Notes: generated by a model from the sequence alone, not told the origin. A stretch of DNA of 56,211 nt from Gammaproteobacteria bacterium (GCA_022447525.1 JAKVBA010000012.1:1-56211), one strand, 5' to 3'; counted from the stretch's first letter, positions 27,024 through 35,792 are shown. Translations and numbers: made by a program.

Positions 27024-27089
27024 AAAAATCGATTTAAATATCGTCAACTAATTCACCCTTGAGGCCTTATCAGTTGATATACTAATACT

Positions 27090-27308
27090 GGCGTTGCCTG
27101 TGGTGTTGGTAGACACTTCAAATCCCTTAGAACCTAGTATTTATACTCGGGGGTTAGACCATCTCGCTGTTGTGCGTTTTGATCCGGACTAATGTGACCT
27201 ATTAACTTAGGCGCCTTAGCCCATCAACGCGCCTGATGCGTTTTGTAGACTCCCACTTGGACCATCGGTTCAAGGCACCAAGAGTTTACGGCACTTACGG
27301 GTAGCGTT
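27090..27308 (+). ncRNA. ssrS: 6S RNA (ssrS)
   Basis: The gap between zapA and ygfA is the standard place for 6S RNA. A closing stem is visible: cgttgcctgt (27092-27101) pairs completely, with G-U pairs, with acgggtagcg (27297-27306). The 3' half holds the diagnostic hairpin cttggacc-atc-ggttcaag near 27256-27274, matching the E. coli CCTTGAACC/GGTTCAAGG element. A TATACT box at 27078-27083 fits a start near 27090. The length (about 219 nt) is above the usual 180-190. Ends are estimates. 6S RNA binds sigma-70 RNA polymerase in stationary phase. Confidence 0.8.
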
Positions 27309-27393
27309 CGCTCTAATATCGTCGCAATTAGTAAACAAACAACCATAGATTCGGCTTTGCTTACTCGTGGCGCAAACAAATAACCCCTCTCAT

Positions 27394-28005
27394 ATGACTT
27401 CATCAATCACTAAGAAATCAATAAGACGTGATATGAGGGCAAAGCGACTCTCACTCAGTGAGAAGAACTTAGACGCAGCCGCAAACATGCTGGCTAATAT
27501 TGTGGAGACTCAAGTCCCCTGGCTTTTACAAGCCAAATGCATTCTGAGCTACGAGCCTTTTGAAGGTGAGATTTCACCAAAACCGATAATCGACCGAACT
27601 TCTGACAGCACAGTTTACCTACCCAGAATCATCGACTATAAAGCGGGGATTATGGAGTTTTTGCCATCCAATCCCCACTTAGATAAAAATAAATTCGGAA
27701 TTAAAGAGCCAGTTTATGGCAAACCAATTTCGGCACAGACCGCGGATTTAATCCTTGTACCGCTGACTGCTTTCGACGGCGCTGGCAACCGTCTCGGAAT
27801 GGGGGCGGGGTTTTACGATAGAGCAATGTCGAGCATCGAAAGAAATGGCACTAACGGACTACTGAATGGACCACTGATTGTTGGCTTAGCTCATCATTTT
27901 CAAAAAATGGACTGCTTACCGACAGACCAGTGGGATGTTAGCTTAGATGCCGTCATTTCAGATAAAGAGTGCATTAAAGTGTCGGATCGCTTCTGCCCCA
28001 GATAA
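27394..28005 (+). CDS. ygfA: 5-formyltetrahydrofolate cyclo-ligase
   Basis: The protein (203 residues from the ATG at 27394) converts 5-formyl-THF to 5,10-methenyl-THF with ATP. It has the family N-terminus ITKKSIRRDMRAKRLSLS, the substrate pocket YEPFEGEIS, and the phosphate-binding GNRLGMGAGFYDRAM with D-L-I-L-V-P before it. A GTG at 27367 is in frame but no ribosome site supports either start. It is probably co-transcribed with 6S RNA, as in E. coli. Confidence 0.92.
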   Translation: MTSSITKKSIRRDMRAKRLSLSEKNLDAAANMLANIVETQVPWLLQAKCILSYEPFEGEISPKPIIDRTSDSTVYLPRIIDYKAGIMEFLPSNPHLDKNKFGIKEPVYGKPISAQTADLILVPLTAFDGAGNRLGMGAGFYDRAMSSIERNGTNGLLNGPLIVGLAHHFQKMDCLPTDQWDVSLDAVISDKECIKVSDRFCPR

Positions 28006-28133
28006 AAACATACTAAAACTCAAAATTGAATAAAAAACAACATAAGCTCTCTCAGAATAGTACATAATCGACCCTGGATTATTCGGTACGCCCGATCTTT
28101 CACTAGCAATCATCATAGAGACGGAAAACTAAT

Positions 28134-28835
28134 ATGAAACAACAAAATTCCACCAAGTTATTGTTCGCACTTTTCATGTTTTTTACTTTTGCATCCTGTT
28201 CTGTAGGACAAGCTCAGGCGTCGGAAACTAATATGAAGACCACAAAAGTTGAAAACACTGCAGAAAAAGTCAGCGAGCAAGCAAAAAAACTGGAATCTAC
28301 TTTAAACAAATCGAGCAACACAAAAGAAACTAAAAACACTATGGTCATTATTAAAACGTCAAAAGGCGACATCGAATTAGCCTTGAATGCAGAAAAAGCG
28401 CCAGAAACAGTAGCAAACTTTCTTTCCTACATTGAAGACAAGCACTATGACGGCACTATATTTCATCGGGTGATCAAAGGTTTTATGATCCAAGGCGGTG
28501 GTTTTGAGCCTGGTCTATCGCAGAAGCCGACCAAAGCACCGATTGTTAACGAGGCAAACAATGGTCTTAAAAATGATAAATACACCATCGCGATGGCGCG
28601 AACTAGTGCTCCTCACTCAGCAACAGCTCAGTTTTTTATCAATTCTAAGGACAACGATTTTTTAAACTTTACCAGTGAGACCCAAAACGGCTGGGGTTAT
28701 GCTGTTTTCGGAGAGGTGGTTAATGGAAAGGATGTAGTTGACGAAATCGAACGCGTCCGGACTGGTAATAGTAACGGTTTTGGCGATGTTCCGCGGGAAG
28801 ACGTTGTAATCGAGTCCATTAGCGTGGTTGAATAA
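28134..28835 (+). CDS. Cyclophilin-type peptidyl-prolyl isomerase, lipoprotein
   Basis: The 233-residue protein has a signal with lipobox-like F-A-S-C22, then an approximately 45-residue Lys/Glu/Thr-rich linker, then a complete cyclophilin domain from about residue 70: [30 protein letters not shown] with the catalytic Arg, and [15 protein letters not shown]. It should act as a periplasmic foldase attached to a membrane. The linker distinguishes it from PpiA and PpiB. A strong terminator follows, so the gene is monocistronic. Confidence 0.9.
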   Translation: MKQQNSTKLLFALFMFFTFASCSVGQAQASETNMKTTKVENTAEKVSEQAKKLESTLNKSSNTKETKNTMVIIKTSKGDIELALNAEKAPETVANFLSYIEDKHYDGTIFHRVIKGFMIQGGGFEPGLSQKPTKAPIVNEANNGLKNDKYTIAMARTSAPHSATAQFFINSKDNDFLNFTSETQNGWGYAVFGEVVNGKDVVDEIERVRTGNSNGFGDVPREDVVIESISVVE

Positions 28836-28857
28836 ACACTGCTCAAAGATAGATTGG

Positions 28858-28888
28858 AAAGGCGCTAACATTGACAGCGCCTTTTTTA
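28858..28888 (+). terminator. Rho-independent terminator after the cyclophilin gene
   Basis: GGCGCT (28861-28866) pairs with AGCGCC (28876-28881) around a 9-base loop and is followed by six T. Confidence 0.85.
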
Positions 28889-28915
28889 TCGGGTCACGTA
28901 GTGTGAATCAGCACA

Positions 28916-30154
28916 ATGATTGAGCTTCAACAGAAAAAGCACGCCACTCGCTTTGTTTTATTCACTGTTTTTTCTTACGCAGTAAGCTTCGGCATCATAA
29001 TGCCGGTTCTGCCAAGTCTTATTGTAGAACTCGAGAAAGTCAGCCTGTCAGAGGCAGCCTTTTTAGGTGGCATGGTTGCTGCAGCCTACGCCGTTTTTCA
29101 ATTTCTAATGGGGCCATTGGTTGGTAATCTTGGTGACCGATTTGGCCGCAGACCCGTATTTTTGTTTTCCTTAGCTGGTTTCAGCATTGATTTCTTTTTT
29201 ATGGGCTTTGCGCAAAATATATGGTGGCTTTTCATTGGTCGATCAATAGCCGGTGGCCTTGGAGCTATTTTTGGCCCAGCCAATGCAGCCATGTCAGATA
29301 TTTCGAGCCCCGAAGATAGGGCAAAGTCATTCGGCATGGTGGGCGCGTCATTTGGAATAGGATTTGTAGTGGGCCCCGCTCTGGGCGGGCTTCTGGCTGA
29401 TTTTGGCACGCGCACACCCTTTTTCTTTGCCGCCGGAATTTCAGCTCTGGTATTTGTTTATGGCTACTTTTTCTTTCCTGAAACCATGTCCGAAGGCTCT
29501 AGACGAGCATTTTCGATAAAACGAGCAAATCCGATAGGAGCATTTGTAAACCTAAAGAAGCTTAAGGGAGTCACAGGAATCGCGTTTATCTATTTAATCT
29601 GGGTGACGTCTACCAATGTTTATCCGGTCACCTGGCCCTACTACGTTCAAATTCAGTATCAATGGTCGACGAAGATGGTAGGCATCTCGTTAGCGCTGGT
29701 AGGTATTTCGATGGCGCTGATCCAGGCATTGGTCATCGGCCGCGTTGTGAGTAAAGTGGGAGAAAGAAACACCGCCATGATTGGTCTAATCTTTGCCATG
29801 ATCGGTATGCTTTTTTACGCATTCAATACCAGTGGCGAATTAGCAATGGGCTTGTGCCTCTTCGTTGGCGTACAAGGGATGGTAATGCCAAGTATAAATG
29901 CGATGATGTCTCGTCGCACACCAAAAAATAGTCAAGGGGAACTGCAAGGATTTAATGGAAGTCTAGCCGCACTTGCGGCCTTATTGGCGCCATTAATATA
30001 CAACACCAGCTTGTCCTATTTTACCTCGCCGAACTCGGATCTATTTTTCCCAGGAATCCCTTTTCTAATTTCGGGGTTGGTGGCTGCCTGCGCCCTTATC
30101 GGCTTGAGAATGGTCTCACCAGTAAACAACAATGACATCAAAAACAGCGACTAA
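28916..30154 (+). CDS. MFS transporter, TetA/drug-exporter type
   Basis: The 412-residue protein has twelve membrane helices. The cytoplasmic loop 2-3 carries GPLVGNLGDRFGRRPVFLF, the MFS motif A in the form seen in TetA-like proton antiporters. Motif C-like GASFGIGFVVGPALGGLLADFG lies in helix 5, which supports an exporter. It is a drug or metabolite exporter of unknown substrate; tetracycline resistance should not be assumed. The 217 bp after it up to cheX hold no recognisable feature. Confidence 0.88.
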   Translation: MIELQQKKHATRFVLFTVFSYAVSFGIIMPVLPSLIVELEKVSLSEAAFLGGMVAAAYAVFQFLMGPLVGNLGDRFGRRPVFLFSLAGFSIDFFFMGFAQNIWWLFIGRSIAGGLGAIFGPANAAMSDISSPEDRAKSFGMVGASFGIGFVVGPALGGLLADFGTRTPFFFAAGISALVFVYGYFFFPETMSEGSRRAFSIKRANPIGAFVNLKKLKGVTGIAFIYLIWVTSTNVYPVTWPYYVQIQYQWSTKMVGISLALVGISMALIQALVIGRVVSKVGERNTAMIGLIFAMIGMLFYAFNTSGELAMGLCLFVGVQGMVMPSINAMMSRRTPKNSQGELQGFNGSLAALAALLAPLIYNTSLSYFTSPNSDLFFPGIPFLISGLVAACALIGLRMVSPVNNNDIKNSD

Positions 30155-30371
30155 ACGGTTACTTTTCTAGTATTAAGATCGAGTCTTATAGGTCGCACTA
30201 ATTAATTGCGTTACCTTTAATCGCTACAGTTGTCACAGCAAAAGAAATGCTACTCAGTAAAGACAAGATGCAGACCAAAGTAACTTCGGTATGTTCATAA
30301 ACTGGTCGGCATTGGTCTCATTTGTATATAACGATAATCGGCAGACACAAACGAAGCTAAATATCGCTGAT

Positions 30372-30824
30372 TTAACTGTCTTCCAAGTTCACTATTAGGT
30401 TAGCTCGTAGACGAGACCACTCGATTGGGATGATAAAGATATTTGTAATTTCAGACACAGCAAAGTTTTCCGGCTTGCCTTTGATAGTTATCGGCACTGT
30501 GATATTGAAATTTTCACCAAACTCTCGTCGAGCATTACCCGAAACGGTGTTACAAACTTCGCCAACTAAATCCATCAGTTCTTCTTCTCGCGTTGAGCTC
30601 AACCCCATACATTGAACAACGCGGCACATCATTCGACTGGGTGCTGAAAATACAATTGACCCTTTCTTACTGCCCGAGATACCTATTATGCCTGTGTAAT
30701 CCTCAATGTATTCGGTTACATCCTTAGCCAAAAAGGGAGTCCCCACGATGGCTTCGGTGCCGGTAGTTGAAGTAAAGTAGTTTGCAATTGCATCTATAAA
30801 TACAATTAAACCTCGTGATTGCAT
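30372..30824 (-). CDS. cheX: CheX-like CheY-P phosphatase
   Basis: The 150-residue protein has the CheC/CheX/FliY fold and the key motif MDLVGEVCNTVSGNARREFG (residues 83-102), in which the E-x2-N pair attacks the CheY phosphate. GIIGISGSKKGSIVFSA opens the domain. One motif only means the CheX class, not CheC. Its ATG overlaps the stop codon of the response regulator (taatg), so the two are translationally coupled. CheX should switch off the adjacent CheY. In other bacteria such coupled pairs regulate non-flagellar outputs as well. Confidence 0.88.
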   Translation of the reverse strand: MQSRGLIVFIDAIANYFTSTTGTEAIVGTPFLAKDVTEYIEDYTGIIGISGSKKGSIVFSAPSRMMCRVVQCMGLSSTREEELMDLVGEVCNTVSGNARREFGENFNITVPITIKGKPENFAVSEITNIFIIPIEWSRLRANLIVNLEDS

Positions 30825-31189
30825 TAGTTTAAGTCCTCTACCAATTCTTCAAGTGCGTCGGCCAAGTCAGTATCACTAAAGGGCTTACACAAGAAACCGT
30901 ATGCACCAAGCTTCATCGCGTTAATCAAAGTAGCTTTATCCACTAAGGCAGAAATAACCAAAATACGAACCGAATCATCAACATCCATAATCGCTTGAAT
31001 AGTCTCGATGCCATCCATCAAGGGCATAGTGATATCTAGTGTCATCACGTCAGGTTTAAACTGCTTATATTGTTCTAGCGCTTCCAAACCGTTTTGAGCA
31101 GTGGCTACGATTTCAAAATCTTGGTTTTTTAGCATCTGTGTAATCTTATTTCGTATGACCATTGAATCATCTACAATCATAATCTTCAT
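30824..31189 (-). CDS. Single-domain response regulator (CheY-like)
   Basis: The 121-residue receiver domain has the acid pair D7/D8 (IVDDSM), phospho-acceptor D52 (TLDITMP), the switch Ser80 (VISALV) and Lys102 (CKPFSD). No output domain is present, so it acts through protein binding. An aggaat ribosome site precedes the ATG. It sits between the kinase, 30 bp upstream, and CheX, with overlapping codons. The tight packing indicates that CheA-like kinase, CheY and CheX form a single phosphorelay. Confidence 0.93.
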   Translation of the reverse strand: MKIMIVDDSMVIRNKITQMLKNQDFEIVATAQNGLEALEQYKQFKPDVMTLDITMPLMDGIETIQAIMDVDDSVRILVISALVDKATLINAMKLGAYGFLCKPFSDTDLADALEELVEDLN

Positions 31190-31219
31190 ATTCTAATTCC
31201 TGGGTAAAACGTCAAAACC

Positions 31220-33346
31220 TCATCTTTTAAACCTAACCGAGAACTGGCAATGTTGACCCTCCTGATGAGAAAAGCCCAAGACTCCATCAGCCTCTTTGAC
31301 CATGGTGTGCACAGCGTTTAAACCGTCCCCACGGCCTGCATCAAGATCTACTTTATCTCGAGTGGAGAACCCAGGATGGAAGATAATCTTGGCCAACATT
31401 GCCGATGTCACTTTGTCGGCAGCTGCGGCTGGCACTAAACCTTTCTTAATTGCTTTTTGTACAATCTTGTCACGCTTAAGACCCTCTCCATCGTCTCTTA
31501 TGATCATGGTGCAACCATCTGGGTCTGCTCGAACAACCAACTTAATTGTCATATGCTCTGGCTTACCGTTGGCAGCCCGGTGTTGCGCACTTCGAGCTCC
31601 ATGAACAATCGAGTTACGTGAAAATTGAATCGCAGCAGTGCGAATTACTTTGCTTAGATGTTCAGGCACCGAGTTGAGCCCGCGACTTTGTAAAGTAACC
31701 TGCACGCGGCTTCTCTCAGCCACAGTCTTTACTAAGTCTTGCAATTCTCGTTCCAAGCTCGGCGACAAAGTCACTTTTTCAACACCAGGGAGAGTATCGT
31801 CTGCACATTTAGGCTGAACAACTGACTCCATCACAACGGTTTCAGATCTTGACCTAGAGACATTCTTTGACACAACATTTAGATCATCAACATCAGAATT
31901 TTCATCTTCCTTGGTAGTATCAACTTCGTCAACGAGATCATTATTTTGCTTCGGCTTGTATACAGATAAGGTCTCTGAGGAACTAACTTCTTGTTTTGCT
32001 GGTATCACTTCATCGGTATTGGATGCCCTAGCTTTAACGAGCTCCCGGCGTAATATTTCAGAGAAGGCTGTCACAATCGATTGTAAATTGTTGAGCTCTT
32101 TAAACACCGATTTCAACTTGGTGACTGCGGGCAATACATCACGCCCAGTTACGATACCTTTCGATTCCTGCACTTTCGCTATTTCAGATTCGAACTCATG
32201 CATCATAGATTCAAGGCTGTACAATTTTAGAGCAGCCGCATCACCCTTAATTTTGTGCGCTTGCTCGGCAATATTAATTAATTTACCGCAAATTTGATCA
32301 CTGCTGTGACCTGGTTCCTGAAGAGTCTCGTTTATACTCTCTAGTGACTCCTCGGTGTCCTTATAAAACCTTCTGAAGCTGTCTCTATCTAGTCGCAAAA
32401 TATTCATGAGTAAATCAAGTTGCGCTTCTTGATCTTGTTTATTTTGCTCTAGTTTCTGCTCCATCCTTACTTCACGGCTGACATCAGTCACTGACCCAAG
32501 CAAGTGTTGCAACTCTCCTTCGACTACTACTCGTGCAAAGTTGAAATCCAAAAATCGAGTTTCAATGCTTCCATCTTGACCTGCAATACTCAGCTCTACC
32601 CTACTAAGAGGATTTAAATCTTTTACTAGCTTTTCTTTGACTCGATCTCCATAGAGTAGGTCCAAATAATCTCTCGTAATAGCCACGGTAGTTTGAGACA
32701 CATATTGACCGATGAAATCTAAAAAATAGCCTTCTAAATCTTGCTTCATATGGAACATGGCTTTGAGAGATTTAGATTGCTTTGAACCAATCTCGCCACT
32801 TTTGTTTAGTAAAAACAAGCCTTCCGATACATTATTTAAAAGATTTTCAGCTTGTTGTTTTGACTTAACTTGAAGGTCTACAGACCTAGACAGACGCACC
32901 AATGGCAAGATGATTGCCAATAGGCAAAAAAGCAATAGAAACAGAAAACTTACGACGCCAGCCATGGTGAAAACGCCATCTTGCTTAGCCGCTCTGTCCG
33001 CCACATTCCGCTTCAAACTCGCCATCGCAATTGCAAATCGTCCAGCATTACTCTCCACGACCGCATCACGAACAGAAGATAGCTGAGCACCGGACGTATG
33101 TTCTAACCATAACCTCTGTTCTGGTGTTAACCGTTCTTCCCACGCCGCCAGCTCCCCACTACTTGGTAAAGAGTTAGTTGATTTATAAAGCGCGGATAAA
33201 GATTCGATTTTCTGAAGTGTTAGAAAACTCTGAAGTGACTTTTGGTAAAGGATTTGATTGACGAAGGCTGATATAAAAACAAGCAATAGCAAAACTCCAG
33301 TTGCTATTAACATCCCTTTATAACGAACCGGTTCACCGAAGTTCAT
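31220..33346 (-). CDS. Membrane-bound CheA-like histidine kinase without CheW domain
   Basis: The protein (708 residues from the ATG at 33346, which has aagggg 5-6 bases upstream; a GTG at 33352 is less likely) has two membrane helices (about 11-33 and 126-150) around a periplasmic segment of about 90 residues. A PAS-like domain (165-290) and a coiled coil follow. An Hpt domain (about 320-435) holds the phospho-His in AEQAHKIKGDAAA (about residue 364). After an acidic low-complexity linker comes a CheA-like ATPase domain with FSRNSIVHGA, IIRDDGEGL, FHPGFSTRD and DAGRGDGLNAV. It ends right after the ATPase: no P3 dimerisation region of the usual form and no CheW-like P5 domain. The linker replaces P2. 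Confidence 0.9.
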   Translation of the reverse strand: MNFGEPVRYKGMLIATGVLLLLVFISAFVNQILYQKSLQSFLTLQKIESLSALYKSTNSLPSSGELAAWEERLTPEQRLWLEHTSGAQLSSVRDAVVESNAGRFAIAMASLKRNVADRAAKQDGVFTMAGVVSFLFLLLFCLLAIILPLVRLSRSVDLQVKSKQQAENLLNNVSEGLFLLNKSGEIGSKQSKSLKAMFHMKQDLEGYFLDFIGQYVSQTTVAITRDYLDLLYGDRVKEKLVKDLNPLSRVELSIAGQDGSIETRFLDFNFARVVVEGELQHLLGSVTDVSREVRMEQKLEQNKQDQEAQLDLLMNILRLDRDSFRRFYKDTEESLESINETLQEPGHSSDQICGKLINIAEQAHKIKGDAAALKLYSLESMMHEFESEIAKVQESKGIVTGRDVLPAVTKLKSVFKELNNLQSIVTAFSEILRRELVKARASNTDEVIPAKQEVSSSETLSVYKPKQNNDLVDEVDTTKEDENSDVDDLNVVSKNVSRSRSETVVMESVVQPKCADDTLPGVEKVTLSPSLERELQDLVKTVAERSRVQVTLQSRGLNSVPEHLSKVIRTAAIQFSRNSIVHGARSAQHRAANGKPEHMTIKLVVRADPDGCTMIIRDDGEGLKRDKIVQKAIKKGLVPAAAADKVTSAMLAKIIFHPGFSTRDKVDLDAGRGDGLNAVHTMVKEADGVLGFSHQEGQHCQFSVRFKR

Positions 33347-33890
33347 ACCCACCCCTTATGGATTTTTATAAATAAACAAATACTCAATGCATGGTCGGCC
33401 CAAACCAACTCAGGAAAGCTATAACCCGCCGCACAAACAAATTTTCTTGATCAATTGAGAACCATCACCTAAAAGAAAATAAACACATCAACGGTCAGGA
33501 TGCCGAATTACCGACCAAGATGTCTTGCACATAAATATATTACACAAAATTTGAGCTTTAAAATTTAAAATTTCAGAGAACTGCTTGAAAAATTAATCAT
33601 CAAATCAGTTAGTTCAAATCAAACGTGTCAAAATAGTCACGTGGGAGATAATAATTTTGAAACATTGGAAAGCGTGTTTTTGGAGTTAAGCATCCCACAA
33701 TCTACAACGCGCCTCTGATTCGACAGGAATACTAGTTTAGAAGAAGCCTCATTGTTAAAAAACTAGGCGTATCCTCAAGTTACCCAGACAAAATAGCGAC
33801 TAAGCATGAATCAATGCAATCGCAGCTTGTTGCGGCGAGCACGATTTTTACAAGGAATCCATTTTCACAAGCAAAGATATTCTTGATCAC
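33347..33890. other. A/T-rich gap, partly a decayed reading frame
   Basis: No intact gene is here. From about 33640 on, protein-like but broken frames appear: VGDNNFETLESVFLELSIP, then a stop, then VKKLGVSSSYPDKIATK in another frame, and after a further frame change near 33830 FYKESIFTSKDILDHM, which runs in frame into the ATG at 33891. This suggests the small gene at 33891 is the tail of a longer, degenerate gene. The left 290 bp next to the kinase start should hold its promoter; I could not place it. Confidence 0.4.
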
Positions 33891-34024
33891 ATGGCTCAAA
33901 TCGAGCAGACAAAAGTTAATCACCGTATGCTTTTGTTTAATAAACGATTATTTGAGCAGCTAAGCAAAAGCAAGGAAAATGATTTGCCGGCATTTCAGGC
34001 GCGGTTCAATTTTACTGACGTTAG

Positions 34025-34033
34025 ATACACAAG
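34025..34033. repeat. Target-site duplication, left copy
   Basis: ATACACAAG directly flanks the left inverted repeat and is repeated exactly at 35428-35436. Confidence 0.9.
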
Positions 34034-35427
34034 GAGTTATGCCCGAATCTGGTGTATGAGGCATTTCCATCAAGCGGCCTCGGTTTGATTTGAACGGTTA
34101 GTAGTTTGTTCGATTCCGTCTTTGAATGGAACCCCCTGGATCACTTTTGCTAGATAATCGAAACCTCTTAATCGGTTCCACTTTTTCTCAGCGCATTGCC
34201 CTAGCTTAAACATCATACTGAGCATGCCGTCACGCGATAGACAACCTTTAGTTCGTTTAGTGCGGTGGCGGATTGTTGCGAAAGAGGATTCAATTGGATT
34301 GGTAGTGCGTATACTTGACCAGTGTTTGGCTGGGAACGAGTAAAAGGTCATCAACTCGTCGTGATCTTTCTCCAAGCACTCAGTGGCTTTCGGATATTTA
34401 TCTTGATATGTGTAGATGAAGGTCTCAAAGGCTTTGCGAGCGTTGTCTTTGGTGTCGGCTTGCCAGATGTTGTGCAAGTCTCGCTTGGCTTTCGCTTGCA
34501 CGGATTTGGGCAGCTTATTGAGCACATTCGCTGTTTTATGTACCCAGCAGCGTTGCTGTTGCGTTTTAGGGTAGACTTCTTCGAGCGCATTCCAGAAGCC
34601 CAAAGCACCATCACCAATGGCAAGCTCAGCCTCGTTCAAGCCCCGAGATTTAAGATTAAGCAAGACTTCGCGCCAACTCTGCGTCGATTCTCGAACACCA
34701 TCTTCAATCGCCAAAAAGTGCTTGTGGCCTCGCTCATTGACGCCAATCACCACCAAGGCGCACAAACGGCCCTCATCACCTTTAAGTCCACTGTGAATGC
34801 CATCCGCCCATAAATAAACCCATCGGTCTTTGTCTAAACGACGTTGTTGCCATGTCGCATACTCTTGCGTCCACTTCGTCTTGAGTTTACTCACGGTGCT
34901 GGGCGATAGGCCAGAAGCGGATTCGCCGACTAGCACTTTTAAGGCGTCGCTCATCTCACCGGTGCTGACCCCCTTGAGATAAAGCCAAGGTAGAGCCGCC
35001 TCCAGAGAGCGTGTTTTGCGTACGTAGGGAGGCACTAACGCGGATCGAAAGGTGACCGCTTCACCGGTACGTGAACGTATCTTCGGTACTTTTATCGGAA
35101 CGGGGCCAATCCCTGTCTGTAATTCTCGTTCTGGTAGATAACCATTACGAACAACCGCGGCATAACCTTCAGGGGTCGTGGTGTCTTGGTAACGATCAAG
35201 CAAGGTTTGTAACTCAGTTTCAATGGCCGACTGGATTAACTGGCGAGCTCCATCGCGAATCAAATCGTGGATAGGATCAGAAAACTCGGCTGGCTTCTCA
35301 AAGGAAATAATTTTATTCTTGGTCATGGTGGCGTATGTCTGTGATTGTTTAAGTTGTCGAAAACTCAAATCAATCCGATACGCCGCTGTTAGTCAACTAC
35401 TCCATACACCACTTTCGGTTATAGCTC
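34034..35427 (-). mobile_element. IS256-family insertion sequence, 1394 bp, intact
   Basis: The element is bounded by imperfect inverted repeats: left 34034-34061 begins GAGTTATGCCCGAA, right 35400-35427 begins (reverse strand) GAGCTATAACCGAA, with 21 of 28 bases matching. It is flanked by an exact 9-bp duplication ATACACAAG. It carries one full-length Mutator-type transposase gene on the minus strand. Length, repeat form and duplication size fit IS256. The exact duplication and intact gene suggest a recent insertion. Confidence 0.95.
34070..35326 (-). CDS. IS256-family (Mutator-type) transposase
   Basis: From the ATG at 35326 the transposase has 418 residues; a TTG at 35368 in frame would add 14. 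The catalytic DDE triad is visible: Asp175 in LWADGIHSGLKG, Asp239 in AIGDGALGFWNALEEVYP and Glu346 in TNPIESSFATIRHRTKRTKG. The C-x2-H motif QQRCWVHKTANVLNKLP lies between the last two, as in all IS256 members. The stop lies 36 bp from the left end of the element. The protein appears intact, so the element may be active. Confidence 0.96.
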   Translation of the reverse strand: MTKNKIISFEKPAEFSDPIHDLIRDGARQLIQSAIETELQTLLDRYQDTTTPEGYAAVVRNGYLPERELQTGIGPVPIKVPKIRSRTGEAVTFRSALVPPYVRKTRSLEAALPWLYLKGVSTGEMSDALKVLVGESASGLSPSTVSKLKTKWTQEYATWQQRRLDKDRWVYLWADGIHSGLKGDEGRLCALVVIGVNERGHKHFLAIEDGVRESTQSWREVLLNLKSRGLNEAELAIGDGALGFWNALEEVYPKTQQQRCWVHKTANVLNKLPKSVQAKAKRDLHNIWQADTKDNARKAFETFIYTYQDKYPKATECLEKDHDELMTFYSFPAKHWSSIRTTNPIESSFATIRHRTKRTKGCLSRDGMLSMMFKLGQCAEKKWNRLRGFDYLAKVIQGVPFKDGIEQTTNRSNQTEAA

Positions 35428-35436
35428 ATACACAAG
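35428..35436. repeat. Target-site duplication, right copy
   Basis: Exact copy of ATACACAAG found at 34025-34033, immediately outside the right inverted repeat. Confidence 0.9.
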
Positions 35437-35535
35437 AGAAAGACTGAAAAAAAGCAAAAGTTTTTTAGTCAAATATGTCGATGGAAATACCCTGATCTTT
35501 GGTCTGCAAAATAGATTTAGTGTTTTGACCTAAAT

Positions 35536-35561
35536 AAAAAGGTCCCCTTCCTTGGGGGGAC
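35536..35561. terminator. Terminator-like hairpin after the interrupted gene
   Basis: GTCCCC (35542-35547) pairs with GGGGAC (35556-35561). The A run before it makes a T run on the minus strand, so it looks best as a leftward terminator, though it also sits right after the stop of the split rightward gene. Confidence 0.5.
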
Positions 35562-35697
35562 ACTCAATCATTGAATGCTTTCCCTCTTTGACTCAATCCT
35601 CTTCCGAGGAGCTTCTAATATACAGTCGCCCTAGTGTCACTTTCTTCCCCCATATGGGTGATATTTACAATATAAAAGTATCTTCAGTCATTAAAAA

Positions 35698-35726
35698 TCG
35701 CACACGGTTTCTAAAATCGTATGCGA
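35698..35726. terminator. Long hairpin, leftward terminator-like
   Basis: TCGCACACGGTTT (35698-35710) and AAATCGTATGCGA (35714-35726) pair with one mismatch and one G-U around a 3-base loop. Read leftward it is followed by a T run (35693-35697). No minus-strand gene upstream explains it. Confidence 0.45.
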
Positions 35727-35792
35727 CTTTAGGTGTAAAGCAGTTCCAGCTGCGGTAACATCAGCGCGTGGATTTTTCGTACATCATTACCC

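Larger units (their letters stand above)
33891..35533 (+). pseudogene. Small gene split by the IS256-family element
   Basis: Removing the IS and one copy of the duplication joins 33891-34033 to 35437-35533 in frame through a rebuilt AGA codon. The restored product is 79 residues: it begins MAQIEQTKVNHRMLLFNKRL and ends FGLQNRFSVLT before a TAA at 35531-35533. It is basic and mostly helical; I do not recognise it. As it stands, the left part reads into the IS and stops at 34088. The frame is also open 31 codons upstream of the ATG, and other broken frames lie further left, so the host gene may have been defective before the insertion. A GC-rich hairpin follows the restored stop. Confidence 0.6.

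Noticed and set aside
28916-30154. Tetracycline resistance determinant
   Set aside because: Motif A is TetA-like, but no TetR-type regulator or operator adjoins it; only exporter class can be claimed.
30372-33346. Part of a standard chemotaxis operon
   Set aside because: No cheW, cheR, cheB, receptor or flagellar gene is nearby, and the kinase has membrane helices and no CheW-like domain.
34322-34813. A 163-codon open frame on the plus strand inside the IS
   Set aside because: It is antisense to the transposase catalytic core and has no support; IS256 members carry one gene.
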